A stretch of 64,000 nt of DNA from Eleusine coracana subsp. coracana (GCA_032690845.1 CM064422.1:8990001-9054000), one strand, 5' to 3'. Positions 21,601 through 34,071 are shown, counted from the first letter of the stretch. Numbers and translations are program-made. The notes: generated by a model not told the origin, from the letters alone.

Positions 21601-24600
21601 AAGTACATACATGGTAATAGTCTTACAATTTGGATAATTTGTATCCATCTGCAACTCTTAACATTTTTATCAAAAATTTAGGCTTTGAGCTGCGATGAAG
21701 CTTTTTTGGATATGACTGAATGCTTGCATGATAATCCGGAGGAAGTAACACGGAGAATCAGAAGTGAAATTTTTGATGCAACAAAGTGCACCGCTAGCGC
21801 AGGTATTGCAGAAAACATGCTTGTAGCTCGGTTAGCTACCAGATCAGCAAAGCCGAACGGGCAGTGCTTCATTCCCTCTGAAAAGGTATATGCATTCTAA
21901 GTTGCTAACTGTGTATCTGTACTCACTTCTAGCTCTGTACAACTGTTCCATGTATAGGCAATTTTGATTGGACACCTTTTGAAGCAATTGTGTTCTATAT
22001 GACTTCTAGAAGATTTTATATTTCCTGCAAAGTTCCTTCAAGCAAAACAGGACCCTTAAAATACGTTGTAACAGCAAAAAAAATTTAAGGCATAATGAGT
22101 CTTATGCAGTCATTCTCCAGCCAGTTCTTACTGTAGGTTTTGCGCGAGGATATGAATGCAATTTTACCTCGAACAATCCTGGCCATTTTAGGCCAGAACT
22201 AAATTTTTTGGTACGCGTTACATAAGGGCCCATCTGAGCTTGTTGATGGCTGAGTGCAGTTTACTAATTCTGCTCTAGTCATTTCCATGAAAGCGAATGT
22301 AACTTAGGAAAGCTACTGGTGTCATTCCTTCTAATCTCTTAAAAGGATTTACTTTCTTCTCCATGCAGTAGTGTGGCCTGTTTTACTTATTAGCTTGATA
22401 TTCCTGAGGACGTGAAATTTACTCACAGCAGCAACATGTATTTGTTACAGGTTGATGATTATTTGAATAGTCTCCCTATCAAAGCACTTCCAGGCATTGG
22501 CCATACTGTTTCAGCTAAACTGAATAGCAAAGAAATTGAATATTGCAGCCAGCTTCGCAACATTTCCAAGGTTTGTTGATACTACTTCGGTATTATTATT
22601 TTTTGGGAGGTGCTAATTTTCAGCTGATTGAAAGTTTGGGTAACTTTCAGTCACCTCTTTAAGCCTTTAGATCTAGATCCAATGGTTTATAATTATTGTA
22701 CAGAAAATCCTATGAAAGATAAATCAAAACACAAAGTAACAAACCATCAACTGAAAGCTTTCAGGCGATTGAAAGCTAGAAAATATGTTTTTTTTAAACT
22801 ACACTTTCTTGATGATCCAAATGATTTTTTCAGTCATTGTTTACAAGTTCAATACCATATTCCAGTCCTGGACATTTTACTAAAGTAGAAGCAAATGGTA
22901 TAGATTTTTTCACTAGTCATAGACATATTACTTGGGTGCTACTTCGGTGATGGTCATATAACGCGTCATGAATTTTTAAGCTTGTAGGAGTATTTAGTCA
23001 TTGATGTCCTGCCAATGCCTCTTTTGTAGGATGCCCTCCACAAGGACTTTGGAAAAAAGACTGGTGACCTTTTATGGAACTATTGTAGAGGAATTGATCA
23101 TTCAATAGTTGGAGCAGTTCAGGTAGGAAAAAAAGAGCATCTTAAGCATTACATCCTTGTGAGCATCTGCACCTATTTTGCTATATTACATCCTCTGTCA
23201 GACTTTCCATGCCTCCAGCTTCTGAACTTAGATAGCTGTTACAAGAGCCTTTGTTTATGACACAGGTCGAATGGTTTGATTTATGATAAGCTTATGGATA
23301 TGATGTTAATAAGTTTAGTATTTATTATGTCACTTCTCCATATTTTTCCTGTGAGATGGGAAGAATCCAGCATACTTAAACTATTGACCATACCACAATA
23401 CAGGAGACAAAATCTGTGGGTGCTGAAATCAACTGGGGAGTCAGATTTAACGTCAACAAAGATGTGGGTCATTTATGTTTCTCTTTTCTGTATCATCATA
23501 GTTCTATGTACTTTCATGTTTAATTTCTTTTATGTTGGTTGCAGGCCGAGCATTTTCTTACAAATCTCTGCAAGGAAGTTTCTCTGCGCTTACAGGGGTG
23601 TGGAGTCCAAGGGCGTACTATTACTCTTAAGGTTGTTTCTACTCACTGTACAGACTTTTCTTTCCCTCATTTGTACAATAAATGGTTAACACTATCAGCC
23701 AAATGTTTACTTTGAAGATAAAAACAAGAAGGAAAGGTGCTGGAGAGCCATTGAAGTATATGGGGTGTGGTGACTGTGAGAGCACAAGTCGCTCTATGAC
23801 GGTACGGGGTTCAGTGGTGCATCTGATTACATGTTCTTAGTTTCTATGAGTTGTTTCCTATAGTAAGTTATTGCATGTAATTATGTTGCATGCTGAGCCA
23901 TTGACTAGGTCAAAGTACAAGTGTTCATCCTATAAAGCGAGTCTTGTATATTCTTTGTTATTCTGAATTTTCGATGCAAAATTTGATCTCTTTATTATAC
24001 TTGTGCATTCTTAATTTTTTATTGTCTTGATTTCCTACACTATTTCGAAGATTGCAGGTGCAACCGACAGTTTTGTTACCCTCCAGAGAATTGCAAAACA
24101 ATTATTTGCAGCATTTCATGCCGGTAAATTCATTACATTAACTTTCATATTTTATAGATATGAAAGATGCATACACTTTAATGAAAAATTCTGCCAAGTC
24201 TTTTTGGACTCTCCTTCTGTTATTGCTGTTTTGATGACTATAAGTTGTGCAATTGCGAATTCCAGATGTAAAGGAAGTCCGTGGAGTTGGACTTACAGTG
24301 ACAAAGCTCGAGCATGCAGATTTGGTTCGTAGAGGTATCTTTAGCTATTTTGCTCTTCTTTTTGCTCTCTTTATTACTTTGACCCCCCTTCGGCTTGGTA
24401 TAATGATAGTCTTTGCATTTCAATAATGAAAACAAACTGCGTCTCCTTAACAAAATAACTGAAGATGTGACTTTTGTGTATCTTTATACCTGATTATAGA
24501 TGAAAAGAGTAAAATATGCCCTAAAATCTGAACTGCTAGAATGAAAAGCCACATGTGAAAACTAAATTAAGGGAACACTATTTATTGATCCTATATGCAT

Positions 24601-26742
24601 TTTAGTGGATACTGTTTAAACTCAGTGGTGGCTGAAGAGACTCTTGCAGTTTAGAGAAAAGAACACTTTCTCAACCCCTCCCCCCCCCCCCCCCCCCCAA
24701 AAAAAAAAAAGAATGAAAAAAGAGTGGTGGTTAGGAAACTGGTGATGCATGGCTACAACTTAAACATTTTTTTTTGTATAATTCATAGGCCAAAATCATA
24801 ATAGTATTTCCATCACATCTTGCTATACTCCTGTGTAACATTTTTTCCTTGGCAAAATACTCATGTAACATAGGCCTGAAATATCAAAATCCATCTATCC
24901 ATGCAACGAGTCAATAGGTCTTACCACTTCCATTTACACCTCTTTAGTTCTCAGATGCTTCCATACTTCATCAATAATCTAGTAACTACTAACAAAGCAA
25001 CTCTATGACAAGTAAAAGCTGCTTTCATTTCCCTAGAAACTATCTGCAAGTTTTTGTGACCTGTGCAGATATTCTCTTCTCAACTTTTTATGTCTGATCT
25101 ACTTCCTTCTCTGGCTGCCAATGTATTGTGTTGACACTTAGCTCCTTAATTCTCATGGTCCTTAATTTTCAATGAAGCACCACAAGGGAATATGATTAAA
25201 TCATGGCTTACTTCATCTGCAAAGATCAAGAAACAGGGCAGTGAGAAAATCGGCTTTCACGAAAATGTTGATGTAGCAGTAGCAGGTAATGGCATGTTTT
25301 TGCTTACTATTCGGAGCTATGCGTGTTGTTGAATGTGTTCTGTTCAATGGGAAAATAAAAAATGAGTTTTTGGAGCATCTATAGGAGTTAGCAAACTGCA
25401 TGAATTGAGAAGATCTGGACCATCATCTCTAGGCGCGGCATCCCATTCATCTGAAGTGAACCCTAGAAGTGATAGGTCTACTGGAGTTAATAATGTTCAG
25501 CTGCCACCATTATCCCAACTCGATCCAGAGGTCCTGAAGAACCTTCCTCCAGAGATAATATCAGAAATGAATGATATGTACAAGGGAGAATTGCATGGTT
25601 TTCTGGACACGCTCAACAGCAACAAGGGCAAGGCTAGTAGTTCAAAATCTCTTGCTTTGCCAGCAGTTACTCAGAGCTCTGTACCTGTTGATGATACAAA
25701 GTTTGAGGGATATGCAGGTCATAGAGACTCAAAATATTTGGAGGATGCTAAGGTGAGCTTTATCACGGAAACATAGTGCAAACATACAATAATTTAAATG
25801 CTCCTCTTTTATCTTAATATATCAAGCTCTTCCTCTGCTAATATGTTTACTGTTACCCCCGTAGAGAAAATCAGTAAAGCTATCAGAAGTTCAAGCGGCC
25901 AATGATGCTTCATGTTCAAGATTCAGTGAATTGGTTCTGAAAACAGCAAAAAGTGGTACCCAACTTGATTTGATGCCTGATTCTCTAAGCCAGGCAGACT
26001 TAACGGTTCTGCAGGAATTACCTGAGGATGTGCAGGCTGATCTGTTTAACGTGTTGCCACTGCATAGACCAGGAGATCCTACAAACAGTGCTTCCAATGT
26101 TTCTGAAAAGAAAGTTTCTAACAATGATGGAGCTGACGATCCAAAAGGCCCAACGATTACTCTCCCTTCAGGAAGTTGTCGACAGTGGATTCAACGTTTT
26201 AGAGTTAGTAGTTGCCTGATACTGAATGTAATCGCAGAGCAACACACAGATTCTAACTCTAGCCAGCCATTATCTTCCATTTTAGAACCATTAGCCTCCT
26301 TTGCTCAGTTATGTCCTAGCTCAGGCACTGAAGAATGGAATGAAGCACTCTCTTGTCTTTCCGAGTTTCTCACACAGTATATACAACTGAAAGTTGAAAC
26401 GGATATTGAAGAACTCTACAAATGTTTCTGCCTTCTGAAAAGGTAATGTATGGAACTATTTGACCATAATTATATATGAGTCTATATTTCTTGCGGACCA
26501 AAATTCCGATATTTGCAACCATGAAGTCATGAAATAGTGTTGCTCTATCAGTTACAGAACTTCTCTCATTGCAGATTCGCATCAACTTCAGAGTTTTTTC
26601 TTGAATTGAACAATAGCGTCCTTCCTTTCCTACAGGTAAAGTTGTACATATTATACAGTGTAATTTGTTGTGGAACTTTGATTATATGGCCATTTTACAG
26701 GATTCTGTCAGTCAGCATTATGGAGGGACGCTACATTTCTAA
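18653..26742 (+). CDS. REV1: DNA repair protein REV1 (Y-family translesion polymerase)
   Basis: I read 21 exons: 18653-18955, 19098-19213, 19313-19389, 19735-20291, 20487-20621, 21097-21229, 21341-21429, 21519-21569, 21682-21885, 22451-22570, 23030-23122, 23404-23463, 23545-23631, 23718-23801, 24051-24123, 24266-24334, 25178-25285, 25385-25752, 25865-26442, 26575-26635, 26701-26742. They sum to 3408 bases, 1135 aa, close to Arabidopsis REV1. Domains: BRCT at about 84-172; Y-family core with DMDCFF (D395, D397) and SCDEAFLD (D492, E493); CTASAGIAENM; two ubiquitin-binding motifs (LPPEIISEMND at about 840, LPEDVQADLFN at about 961); and a C-terminal Rev7/polymerase-binding domain from about 1040. 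REV1 inserts dCMP opposite abasic sites and scaffolds other translesion polymerases in the nucleus. Exon 4 ends at a GC donor (AAG|GCATGT). The acceptor of exon 17 could also be 25187 (same frame). A LINE abuts the stop codon. Confidence 0.95.
19849..19949 (+). repeat. 48-base coding tandem repeat in REV1 exon 4
   Basis: Two successive copies of a unit encoding about QSSSAQEGSQCQSGDI lie in the linker between the BRCT domain and the polymerase core. The second copy has a few substitutions (QSSSVQEGSQCQGGG). The length is a multiple of three, so the frame is kept. Confidence 0.7.
20641..20791. mobile_element. Small Tourist-like MITE in REV1 intron 5
   Basis: This is a fold-back element with the arms ATCCACATGGGTTGGAATGG and, inverted, CTGCTCCAATCCACATAT. 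It shares the ATCAATCCAxATGGxTTGG core with the element at 46728-46854, so both belong to one family. The boundaries are approximate. Confidence 0.6.
24680..24710. repeat. Homopolymer tract C19 then A12 in REV1 intron 16
   Basis: There are 19 consecutive C followed by 12 A. It is unstable by nature and also a likely place for sequencing error; it has no coding effect. Confidence 0.9.
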
Positions 26743-27429
26743 CTCGAAATGCAAAATCTTCCTATGGCTAGCAATCCGTAATAGATGCTGGACTGCGGAC
26801 AGATTAGCACGAAGGGGGATGCCACATCCGGAGAATTGTCCTTTGTGTGATCAAGCTGACGAGAATGTGCAACATTTGCTGACCTCCTGTGTGTTAGCAA
26901 GGGAATTCTGGTCACGCATCCTCTCTAAGCTGAACCTGCAACACACAGTTCCTACAGTGGATGAAACTTCCTTTGCCGACTGGTGGCGACGAGCGGTAAA
27001 AAGGATCCCAAAAGAAAAGAAGAAAGGACTAAACATGGTGATCAAGAAAAGAAGAAAGGACTAAACATGGTGATCATTCTCGGAGCCTGGACACTATGGA
27101 AACAGCGGAAGGCATGTGTTTTCAATGGCGCTTCACCGTGCATCAGGACTTTGCTCAAGAACTTTGATGATGAACACCATATTTGGTGTTTGGCAGGTGC
27201 AACAGAACTGCACCGCCTTGGACTAGGTCAAGTTTCGGAGTCTAGCTAGGTTCCTGTTAAGTGTAGGTCAGGTCTCAAAAACCAAGTGGGTTCTTATTAG
27301 TTACAACTTTATGTAAGATCCGTCCCTCATGGCTCGGCTCGGAGTGAGGGACGTATTGTAAAGGGCCGTTTTTTCCTCTATCAATTCAATGATACGCAGC
27401 TCTCCTGCATATTCGAGAAAAAAAAAAGA
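26743..27429 (+). mobile_element. 5'-truncated LINE (non-LTR retrotransposon) with zf-RVT remnant, abutting the REV1 stop
   Basis: Starting within a few bases of the REV1 TAA, the sequence encodes the C-terminal zinc-finger-like domain of a plant LINE reverse transcriptase: CKIFLWLAIRNRCWTADRL, RRGMPHPENCPLC, ENVQHLLTSC. Downstream, one frame over, come ILGAWTLWKQRK and ACVFNG. It ends with GATACGCAGCTCTCCTGC and a run of A at about 27420-27429, the usual 3' end of grass LINEs. The frame is broken by a 32-base tandem duplication at 27013-27076. I found no convincing target-site duplication. Everything upstream of the zf-RVT region is missing, so it is dead on arrival. Confidence 0.88.
27013..27076 (+). 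repeat. 32-bp tandem duplication inside the LINE
   Basis: Two perfect 32-base units, 27013-27044 and 27045-27076, each contain GGACTAAACATGGTGATCA. Since 32 is not a multiple of three, this shifts the LINE reading frame. The perfect identity says it is recent. Confidence 0.9.
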
Positions 27430-28157
27430 TGATGAAGTTCTAGCCAATTTGATAGTCTTAGAGAAGATGAAGTGTATCATGGAATGTTGTCAATAGTCAG
27501 TCCAGTTCCAACTTCGAAGATGCAAGTGCGTGGGGAATTGGCGCTGCAGTGGACTTGGAGTTACATATCGTTTAGTCTAAGTCTGGATGCAAAATTGTAT
27601 TGTAGATAGACATTATGTGACCTGTAAATATTTCCTCGACACGTACGTACCAATTGAACCGGACCAGCTGTTGGCATCTTTTCCCTGTTTTGCGATATTC
27701 AGAATAGTCACTAATGACTAATCTTACAAATACTTCACAATCAGATGTTAGTTCATAGGAATAACAGGTTTTGTAGGTTGAGGTAAAATTTCATTACAAA
27801 GATTTAAGCTTGGCGTGAACAATTTGCATTCCATGTACGGACTGATATACATCAAACTTCAGAAAATTGAAAAAGCTTTTCTTACAACTAAATTAGCTTG
27901 ATACACAGTTTAATATTTATGCGGTTAAGAAACAGTAATGTATAACCAAAGGTATCCGCATGAGACGATGAGTTTTGAACCGAAATAAACTAAGCCCCCT
28001 TCGTCTCACAACAATCATAAACAGGTGCATAGTGGTACTTTGATGCGCACAGCGCACAGAGTATATTCAAACAATTGGAGTTCTGATGCCTATTTGTCAG
28101 GCAAATGGAAGCATTTGCGAGGCATTCACAGTGCAAAATTGGCACAACATTTCTCGC
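27430..28157. other. Between LINE and HCF153-like gene; probable displaced REV1 3' UTR
   Basis: No coding region. 27430-27640 follows the LINE poly-A directly and may be the original REV1 3' untranslated region, pushed about 690 bases downstream. The right part should include the 3' untranslated region of the leftward gene ending at 28158. Confidence 0.4.
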
Positions 28158-28752
28158 TCATACTTTCCTTTTCGGCCTATTCCTGGTGCGTGTAGCAGCA
28201 GCCCCAGCAACAACAGCCTCTTTTTTCTCCACCGTCGGCTGCTCATCCTCTTCTTCCTCCTCTCCTTCAACATACTGTCTATCGTCGCCGTCTTCATCGC
28301 CGCTGTCATCATCCGACGCCTCGTTCTCTTCCATTATCGCCTGGTTGATCTCCATCTGCGCATGAACAAAGAAGCTTTTCTGTTTATGGTCCTCTATAAT
28401 ATTGATGACTCTCACCTAAAGAACTGTTATACAGTATCTCTCAGCTGTACGTAAGTGATAATATAGCAATACTTGGATGAGGATGAGCTCTGCGTACCTC
28501 CCGTAGGAAGCGCTGGTCGAGGTCATCGGCGACGCGGGCAGCGGTGACGAGGGTTCCGACGAAGAGGGAGAACGGCAGCACGAACGCCAGGATGAGCACA
28601 TTGGTGCTTGGCGGCCCACCGGCTCGCACGATCATAAGGCGGCGGCGGCGCCGGCTGCTGCGTACACACACTATCCTTGCGGAAGGCGGTGTGGCAGTCC
28701 TCAAACCGGGGCGCGGGAGGAAGGAGAGGCCGGCTCGAAGGCCCTGCGCCAT
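28158..28752 (-). CDS. Small chloroplast membrane protein, HCF153-like
   Basis: Two exons, 28752-28498 and 28355-28158, are joined in phase 0 through GAG|GTACGC, giving 150 aa. The N-terminus is Arg/Ser/Ala-rich without acids (MAQGLRAGLSFLPRPGLRTA), like a chloroplast transit peptide. RAGGPPSTN follows, then one membrane span (VLILAFVLPFSLFVGTLV), then AARVADDLDQRFL, INQAIMEENE, an acidic tail (EEEEEDEQ) and a C-terminal TRTRNRPKRKV. This layout resembles HCF153, a small thylakoid protein of Arabidopsis needed for cytochrome b6f accumulation. I make that match from memory of the family layout, so the name is tentative; plastid targeting and a single membrane span are better supported. The open frame upstream of exon 2 (from 28415) is intronic. 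Confidence 0.7.
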
Positions 28753-31123
28753 GGAAGATGGAAGAGGAGTCTTTTTGGTTCAGCAGCGGGAGGACCTGCA
28801 GAGCAGTGGACGCGAAGTTTGCCTTGCCTTATCCCTTGTGTCGTCTGTGCCACGTCACGCGGCCTGCTATTTGCCTATTTATCTGGAACTGGAAGGGAGG
28901 ACAGTGGGCCGGGTGCAGCAAAAGCCCACCCACGGGGAGAACCCGAAAGGCTGCGGGTGAAAAATGTCACTCGCACGTGCACCCGCGGTCGTCGTGGATC
29001 GTTGAATGGCGGCGACCCGGCGGTAGTGGTGGATGGTGGACCTCGTGGCGGGCTGGGCGCAGTGGCGGGTGAGCGTGAGGACGCGCGGGGATGGGTGGCG
29101 ATAACGGCGTCGTTCGCTGTGAGATTCGGAGAGGAGCGGCGATGGGTCGGGACTCGGCGATGGCGGCGGTGATGGCTGCTCGTGGTGGCGTAGGCGGGTG
29201 GCGGCTGGGACTGGGAGTGGGTGTGGGGGAGATGTGGGGAGGAAAAAGGCTAGTAGACGTTAGGATTAGGTTGGGTTTGGGCCGTTGGGGAAGTGGCCGG
29301 GGTGGGCTGAAATGTTTGCTGGGTCTTTTGTTTTCAGGGCCACGCGGGCATCCGCGGGTCAGAGAAGAAACCTGCACCCGCCTCGTATCGTATGAGCCCC
29401 GCTCTGAACTAGTAGTACTTCGTGTGAATGCAGGTTCAATCAGCTTTACACAATCAAAAAGCTCGAAATATGACAGGTTCGTTCTTCTAATGCCAGGATT
29501 GGTGCAGGGGATACAGCCACTTCTGAAACGCAAACAAAAGAGTCAAAAGTTGCATTGTCGATATCAATGGTTGGAAGTTCTGGTGTATCTTCTTGTTCAA
29601 AGTCCACTAGCGCCCATGTAACTATAATGCTATTACGATCAAAAATTGGTGTGGTAAAAAAATGATAAGACAGCTCTGTCAAAACAGAGTGTGCTTCTGG
29701 GGAAACTGATTAACTTTTGTGGGACGAACAGGTTTCAAAATAGCCTGTTGAAAGATGTTCGCGTCAACCGTCAAGGATCAGGTTATTTCCACAATTTGAC
29801 GCCCTCAAAAATGGATTCAGGCGACCAGCCTCAACCATCGCTAAACTCTCAGGTGCCGTAGATACCACATTCATATACGCCAGTGATTTGAAACAGCCAA
29901 AGGAGCGTTGGATCAATGTGATGTATTGTACGGTGAAACGTTCCACTTCTTGCATTATTCGCAAATGGCTTCAACTCAGATTCTGTTGTTCACGTTTACA
30001 TAGTAGGAACGCAAGTATGAAAAAAAAAACACAATAAGTATGAAAAAAAAATTCTTTTTTTCTCCATACAAGCCAACATCATGATAGCCTTGCAGCCTGT
30101 GACACGTGCAGTGCGATGATGGTCCATGCACGAGTTTGGTCGTAAAATGGAACTTAATTTGTATCACGAGGAATCCTCTATATCACCTAAACCTATTGAT
30201 TTAGTGGATGGTTAGGGGCATGTCAAAATGATGCTTCTACTCTGACCAAACCAAAGCCATATATAAAAATGAGTCGAATTCAAAAAACATATAACTAATT
30301 TAAACGGTTACAAAAATGATAACTTCATGAGTTAGTTGTTGAGCCTCATGCCCATGGGGTTTACTCGTACTCCCACACTAGTAGTAATTACAAAGTCCAC
30401 GGTCAAAGCAACAATAGCAGGAGCGATTCCCCCGTTTATCTCTTCTATACGGATCCGTACGGTACGAACATCTCGGCAGACGTGGATATGGCCTCAATTC
30501 AGCCACACGCACACCTTCACACACACAAAAAAAAGTCGGACAGTGATCACGGTCGCGGGTGTATCCACGCAACACGTACTACTAGTCATCTGCTGTTTCG
30601 AATAGTACTATATTTTACTTCTTTTTATTACAGCGTGTCCGTTGCTTCATCACGTCCGTACTCTGATTTGGAGCGAGGTATGCAGTGGTCAGTGGAGTAA
30701 TCCGGAGCCAGAACTCTCTGTCAATGAAATGATACAGAGCCAAAATTCTGCCAGCCACGATGGCCTAGGCCTAATAAAAGGACAATCAAAAGGTCCATTG
30801 AATACGTCCTAAAAAAGAACAGATCTATTGGATACGTAGACGTCAGGTGATCCCAAAAGGATATAGAGGCAGGCCGGGGATATGGAGCTCTACGTCAAAC
30901 AAAACAAGGGTCCAGCATTTGCGATGAGAAAAACAAGAGAGTAAGTTGCTCCGTCGCTATCGAAAGGCTAGAAAGAAATTCGCTGGTGTTGGTACGATCC
31001 GATTTCAGTAAATTCGGTCAAATTTAAAAGGATGGGAGTAGGAAAAGAAAACATTTCGCCACTGCAACTGCAACAGTTCAAGATCGGCGGCTCGATGTAA
31101 TTTGGTGACGCATCAGCATTGAG
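28753..31123. other. Intergenic; GC-rich patch at 28930-29400, no confident gene
   Basis: Between about 28930 and 29400 the sequence is GC-rich, and near both edges it carries CGCGGGT/ACCCGCGG-type words in opposite orientation (GTGCACCCGCGG near 28977 and GCATCCGCGGGTC near 29348). Sub-terminal words of this kind are common in hAT-like transposons, but I see no clear termini. Open frames here (such as 29091-29621) are low-complexity and not gene-like. 29760-29960 has a minus-strand open frame of 66 codons that I cannot identify. Confidence 0.35.
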
Positions 31124-31197
31124 ACTCTGAACCTCTCTCTCTCTCTCTCTCTTTTTTTTTTTTTTTTTTTTTTTTGCGAAACACTGGAACTCTGAAC
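31124..31197 (-). mobile_element. Poly-T/CT insert flanked by a 9-bp direct repeat
   Basis: ACTCTGAAC occurs at 31124-31132 and 31189-31197. Between them are a CT microsatellite, about 23 T, and GCGAAACACTGG. Read on the minus strand it is a short sequence with GTTTCGC followed by poly-A and flanked by duplicated target, consistent with a tiny LINE or processed-RNA insertion. Slippage of a plain microsatellite would explain the tract but not the flanking repeat. Confidence 0.45.
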
Positions 31198-32660
31198 TTT
31201 GGATTCAGGTGATCCGCGAGGAAATTGTTCAGTGTACGGAAGGGTAACGTCCACGGTGGTGCTACCCACGACTTCTGGCGTAAACTAAACTTGTAGACCA
31301 CATCCACATGCACCGAAAAGGCGCCGGTTGGCGAACACTTTCGAATCGAGGGAGCATTTAATTTGCGTGATGAGATGCATCTGCCTAATTGGTCTCGTGA
31401 CCAGCCTGCTCGTGACATTTAAAACAGTCTCCATATCCGTTTTCAAATTTCACTTTCTTGTTGTTACTATTTGGGGAGAAATTATGAGGCACACTCAACT
31501 CTCCACAAGATTCGGATGAGAGAAGATTATGCATATGGTTCTACTGCAACACGTACCTGTCTTGTCGCTTGTTTCTTCACGTGGCCAACAAAGAATTGTC
31601 TGAGGGAATACGAGTTCGCCTTTTCCTTTCCTTCTTCGAAGGATTTAATGGGTTATCTTCAAACAGAGCGGTGATGTATTATAATACTCTCTCTATTCTT
31701 TTAATGTAAAGATTTTTAAAATCCTAAGACCAAAATAGCAAACATAGTCAAAGATGATATTGCCTCTATTAAATACTAATGCTTCCATCCCCAACTCCAT
31801 TAGCGTAATACAGCACTCAACGGCGCGCGTAGCCTGCTGCCAACGATAGTGACGTCCATGGCCACGAGCCCCGTCGAGGTGGTTAGCTTGCCGCCAGCGC
31901 CTGCGACGCGAGCCCGAGTGAGGTGGTCAGCTTGCTGCCAGCGTCGACGATACCCATGGACTCGCCCTTTACCAGCTCCTTCCTTAGTGGTGCTAATGGA
32001 AGGTCCGTCATCTCGGGGCTATGCACAAGCAAGCTTGAGCAGGACCTCCCAGCTCCGACCGGTTGTCATAGGTCCGTTTCTTGGCTCCCTCAAACGGCGT
32101 GTGCTCCACTCCATGCTTCCATCCTTGGCGATGTAACTTCATACGTCAAGGAGAGAATAAGGTTTGAGTGTAGAGAGAGATCCACCATGCATCAATTGGA
32201 TAGTGGAATCGAAGAAACAGCCGAGTGACCTTTGATTTGAAGTGAGAGCTCTGAATTTTTGGGAGGGTTCGTAGAGAGAAGCGGTGGGGGAAGAAGCAGG
32301 ATGTATGCCGTGGAAAAAGGTTGGTTAGAGAGAGATAAAGACGATGAGACCCATCTAGGAGTGCTTACATTTTGACAATAGTTACAAATGCCTGGAATGC
32401 TTATATATACGGTACGAAGAGAGTACTGGTCAGATCAGACATTTTGCTCCACGGAAAAAGGACAGGTCTCTATCGAGCATTATATTCCTTTTAAGTTTTG
32501 CTTTTGTTCCTACCGTGTAACTTTTTCCTTGATACATTAGGCCTTTAGCAACGTAATACTCACACAACCTCACAAATTCGCTATGGAATGGTTCGAAATT
32601 GTCTACATAGTACTAGTTGGTCCAAATAAAGTCAATAAAGTTGAATTAGCACAAAATATT
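31198..32660. other. Intergenic; no confident gene
   Basis: 31294-31400 is a diverged duplicate of 35545-35635 (shared CCACxTCCACATGxACCG and CGAxGGAxC words). The open frames at 31849-32228 are GC-rich but have no recognisable domain or splice structure; I do not call a gene. Confidence 0.4.
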
Positions 32661-33155
32661 CCAACTTCCCTAGTGGCTATCAAGTTAAAAAAAAAAATTT
32701 GCCTTATTGATCATCATAGTGTTAAAGTTGAAGAACAAAAGTTAGTTTTACTCTAGGTAGCATCGTTGTGACCAATGGTCTTTATTTACGATGAAGTTTG
32801 AAAAAAATATTAGTTAATAATTAATTTAAAATTTTGGACGTTATGAGTGTGTATTTTTGAATTTTTTACAGCAACAATGTGTTTTTTATAATTATAAAAA
32901 TATTGTTTCTACTAAAAAATATGAACAATGTTTTGTTTATATTAAGAAATTATATTAAATAAATTATGTGAAATAATAAGGAACACTGACTCAAAAGCTT
33001 AGTTAGGGGCAAAAGTAAATTTTTCTCTCCAACTTTAACACTAAAGTGACCAATCGGACAATTTTTTTTAATCCAATGGCCACTATGAAAGTTCAAAAAA
33101 ATGATGGTCAATAAGGAATAAATTTTTTTATATGGCCATGAAGAAATTTCCCCAA
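32661..33155. mobile_element. Inverted-repeat (fold-back) element, about 495 bp
   Basis: The left arm (32661-32740, with TTATTGATCATCATAGTG) is matched in inverted orientation by the right arm (33070-33155, complement reading TTATTGACCATCAT). The interior is AT-rich with no coding capacity. It is probably a MITE or small Mutator-like non-autonomous element. Edges are approximate and no target duplication was identified. Confidence 0.55.
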
Positions 33156-34071
33156 CAATGAAGTATCCTACATCTCATGAAGTTGAAGTAGGGCATCTTC
33201 TCTTTCCCGTCAACCTTTTTCCTAGGGCATTTCGTAGGAAAATATTTTCCCAACTGTTTTATGCTCATTCCCTAGTAATTTTGTTTTTAGGAAAACCAGT
33301 CGATTCTAGTAGTGCTTCTACATGTAAGAAGAGCAGCCGATGAGTTGAAGATCAGTGGTTACCTTGGTTCTAATTTTGACACATTGTGCAGTGAATTCAG
33401 TTGACCATTCCGAACAAGTGTGAAATTCAAAAATCGTGGTATATTGTGTCCGTATTAGACATCAAAATGAGTAAACGATTCTATTCATTGAAGTATGTCC
33501 ACATGATGTTTTGAAACTCTGATCACACTGGCTTTTGAGTTCTGATCAATTTGCAAGTGGCTTACAAAGCAATCTTGAATTCAACTAAGTATTTAAAATT
33601 ACTTTTGTTGGTAATTAATATGAGATGATCAGGTTTCGCATAGTCTTCTTGTATCTTTAATGAATAACTAAAGTTTTCTCATATCTTGTATAATAAAATA
33701 CAAATTGCAAACACATGGATAAATATCAATTCGATCGTCACCCATGGCTTTCAAATGGTTTGGCTCAATAAGCATTTTTCAGGTGAATCGCAATTCACAA
33801 ATTTAAAAGAAACATTATGGGTATTTGGCCCAACACCAAACAGCTTGATCTCTCGCGCACGAAGTACCACAAGCTACAAGGGAATCAATATCGCGAGATA
33901 GGACATAGACCTCGATGCATGTGCACGAAATGTAAACCATGAAGTATTCGTCGATACACTAGGTGGTTAATGCTTTCGAGGGTTTGCACCTGACCAGCAG
34001 TTCTCCAGAAGATCTGTCGGCGCTGGAGATCGATGACTTAACAACTGTGCCTGAGAAAATTACAAGAAGTA

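Noticed and set aside
24680..24710. C19/A12 tract as a possible regulatory element
   Set aside because: A deep intronic homopolymer; nothing beyond simple-sequence slippage or sequencing artefact is supported.
26983..27249. Separate small gene with WTLWKQRKACVFNGA
   Set aside because: It is the continuation of the LINE protein after a 32-bp duplication changed frame, not a new gene.
29091..29621. 176-codon plus-strand frame
   Set aside because: Gly/Arg-rich, no domain, no splice context; probably within transposon-like GC-rich sequence.
31849..32228. Overlapping frames starting MTSMATSPVEV and MVSLLPAS
   Set aside because: Two frames of similar length compete, neither with a recognisable family; no gene called.
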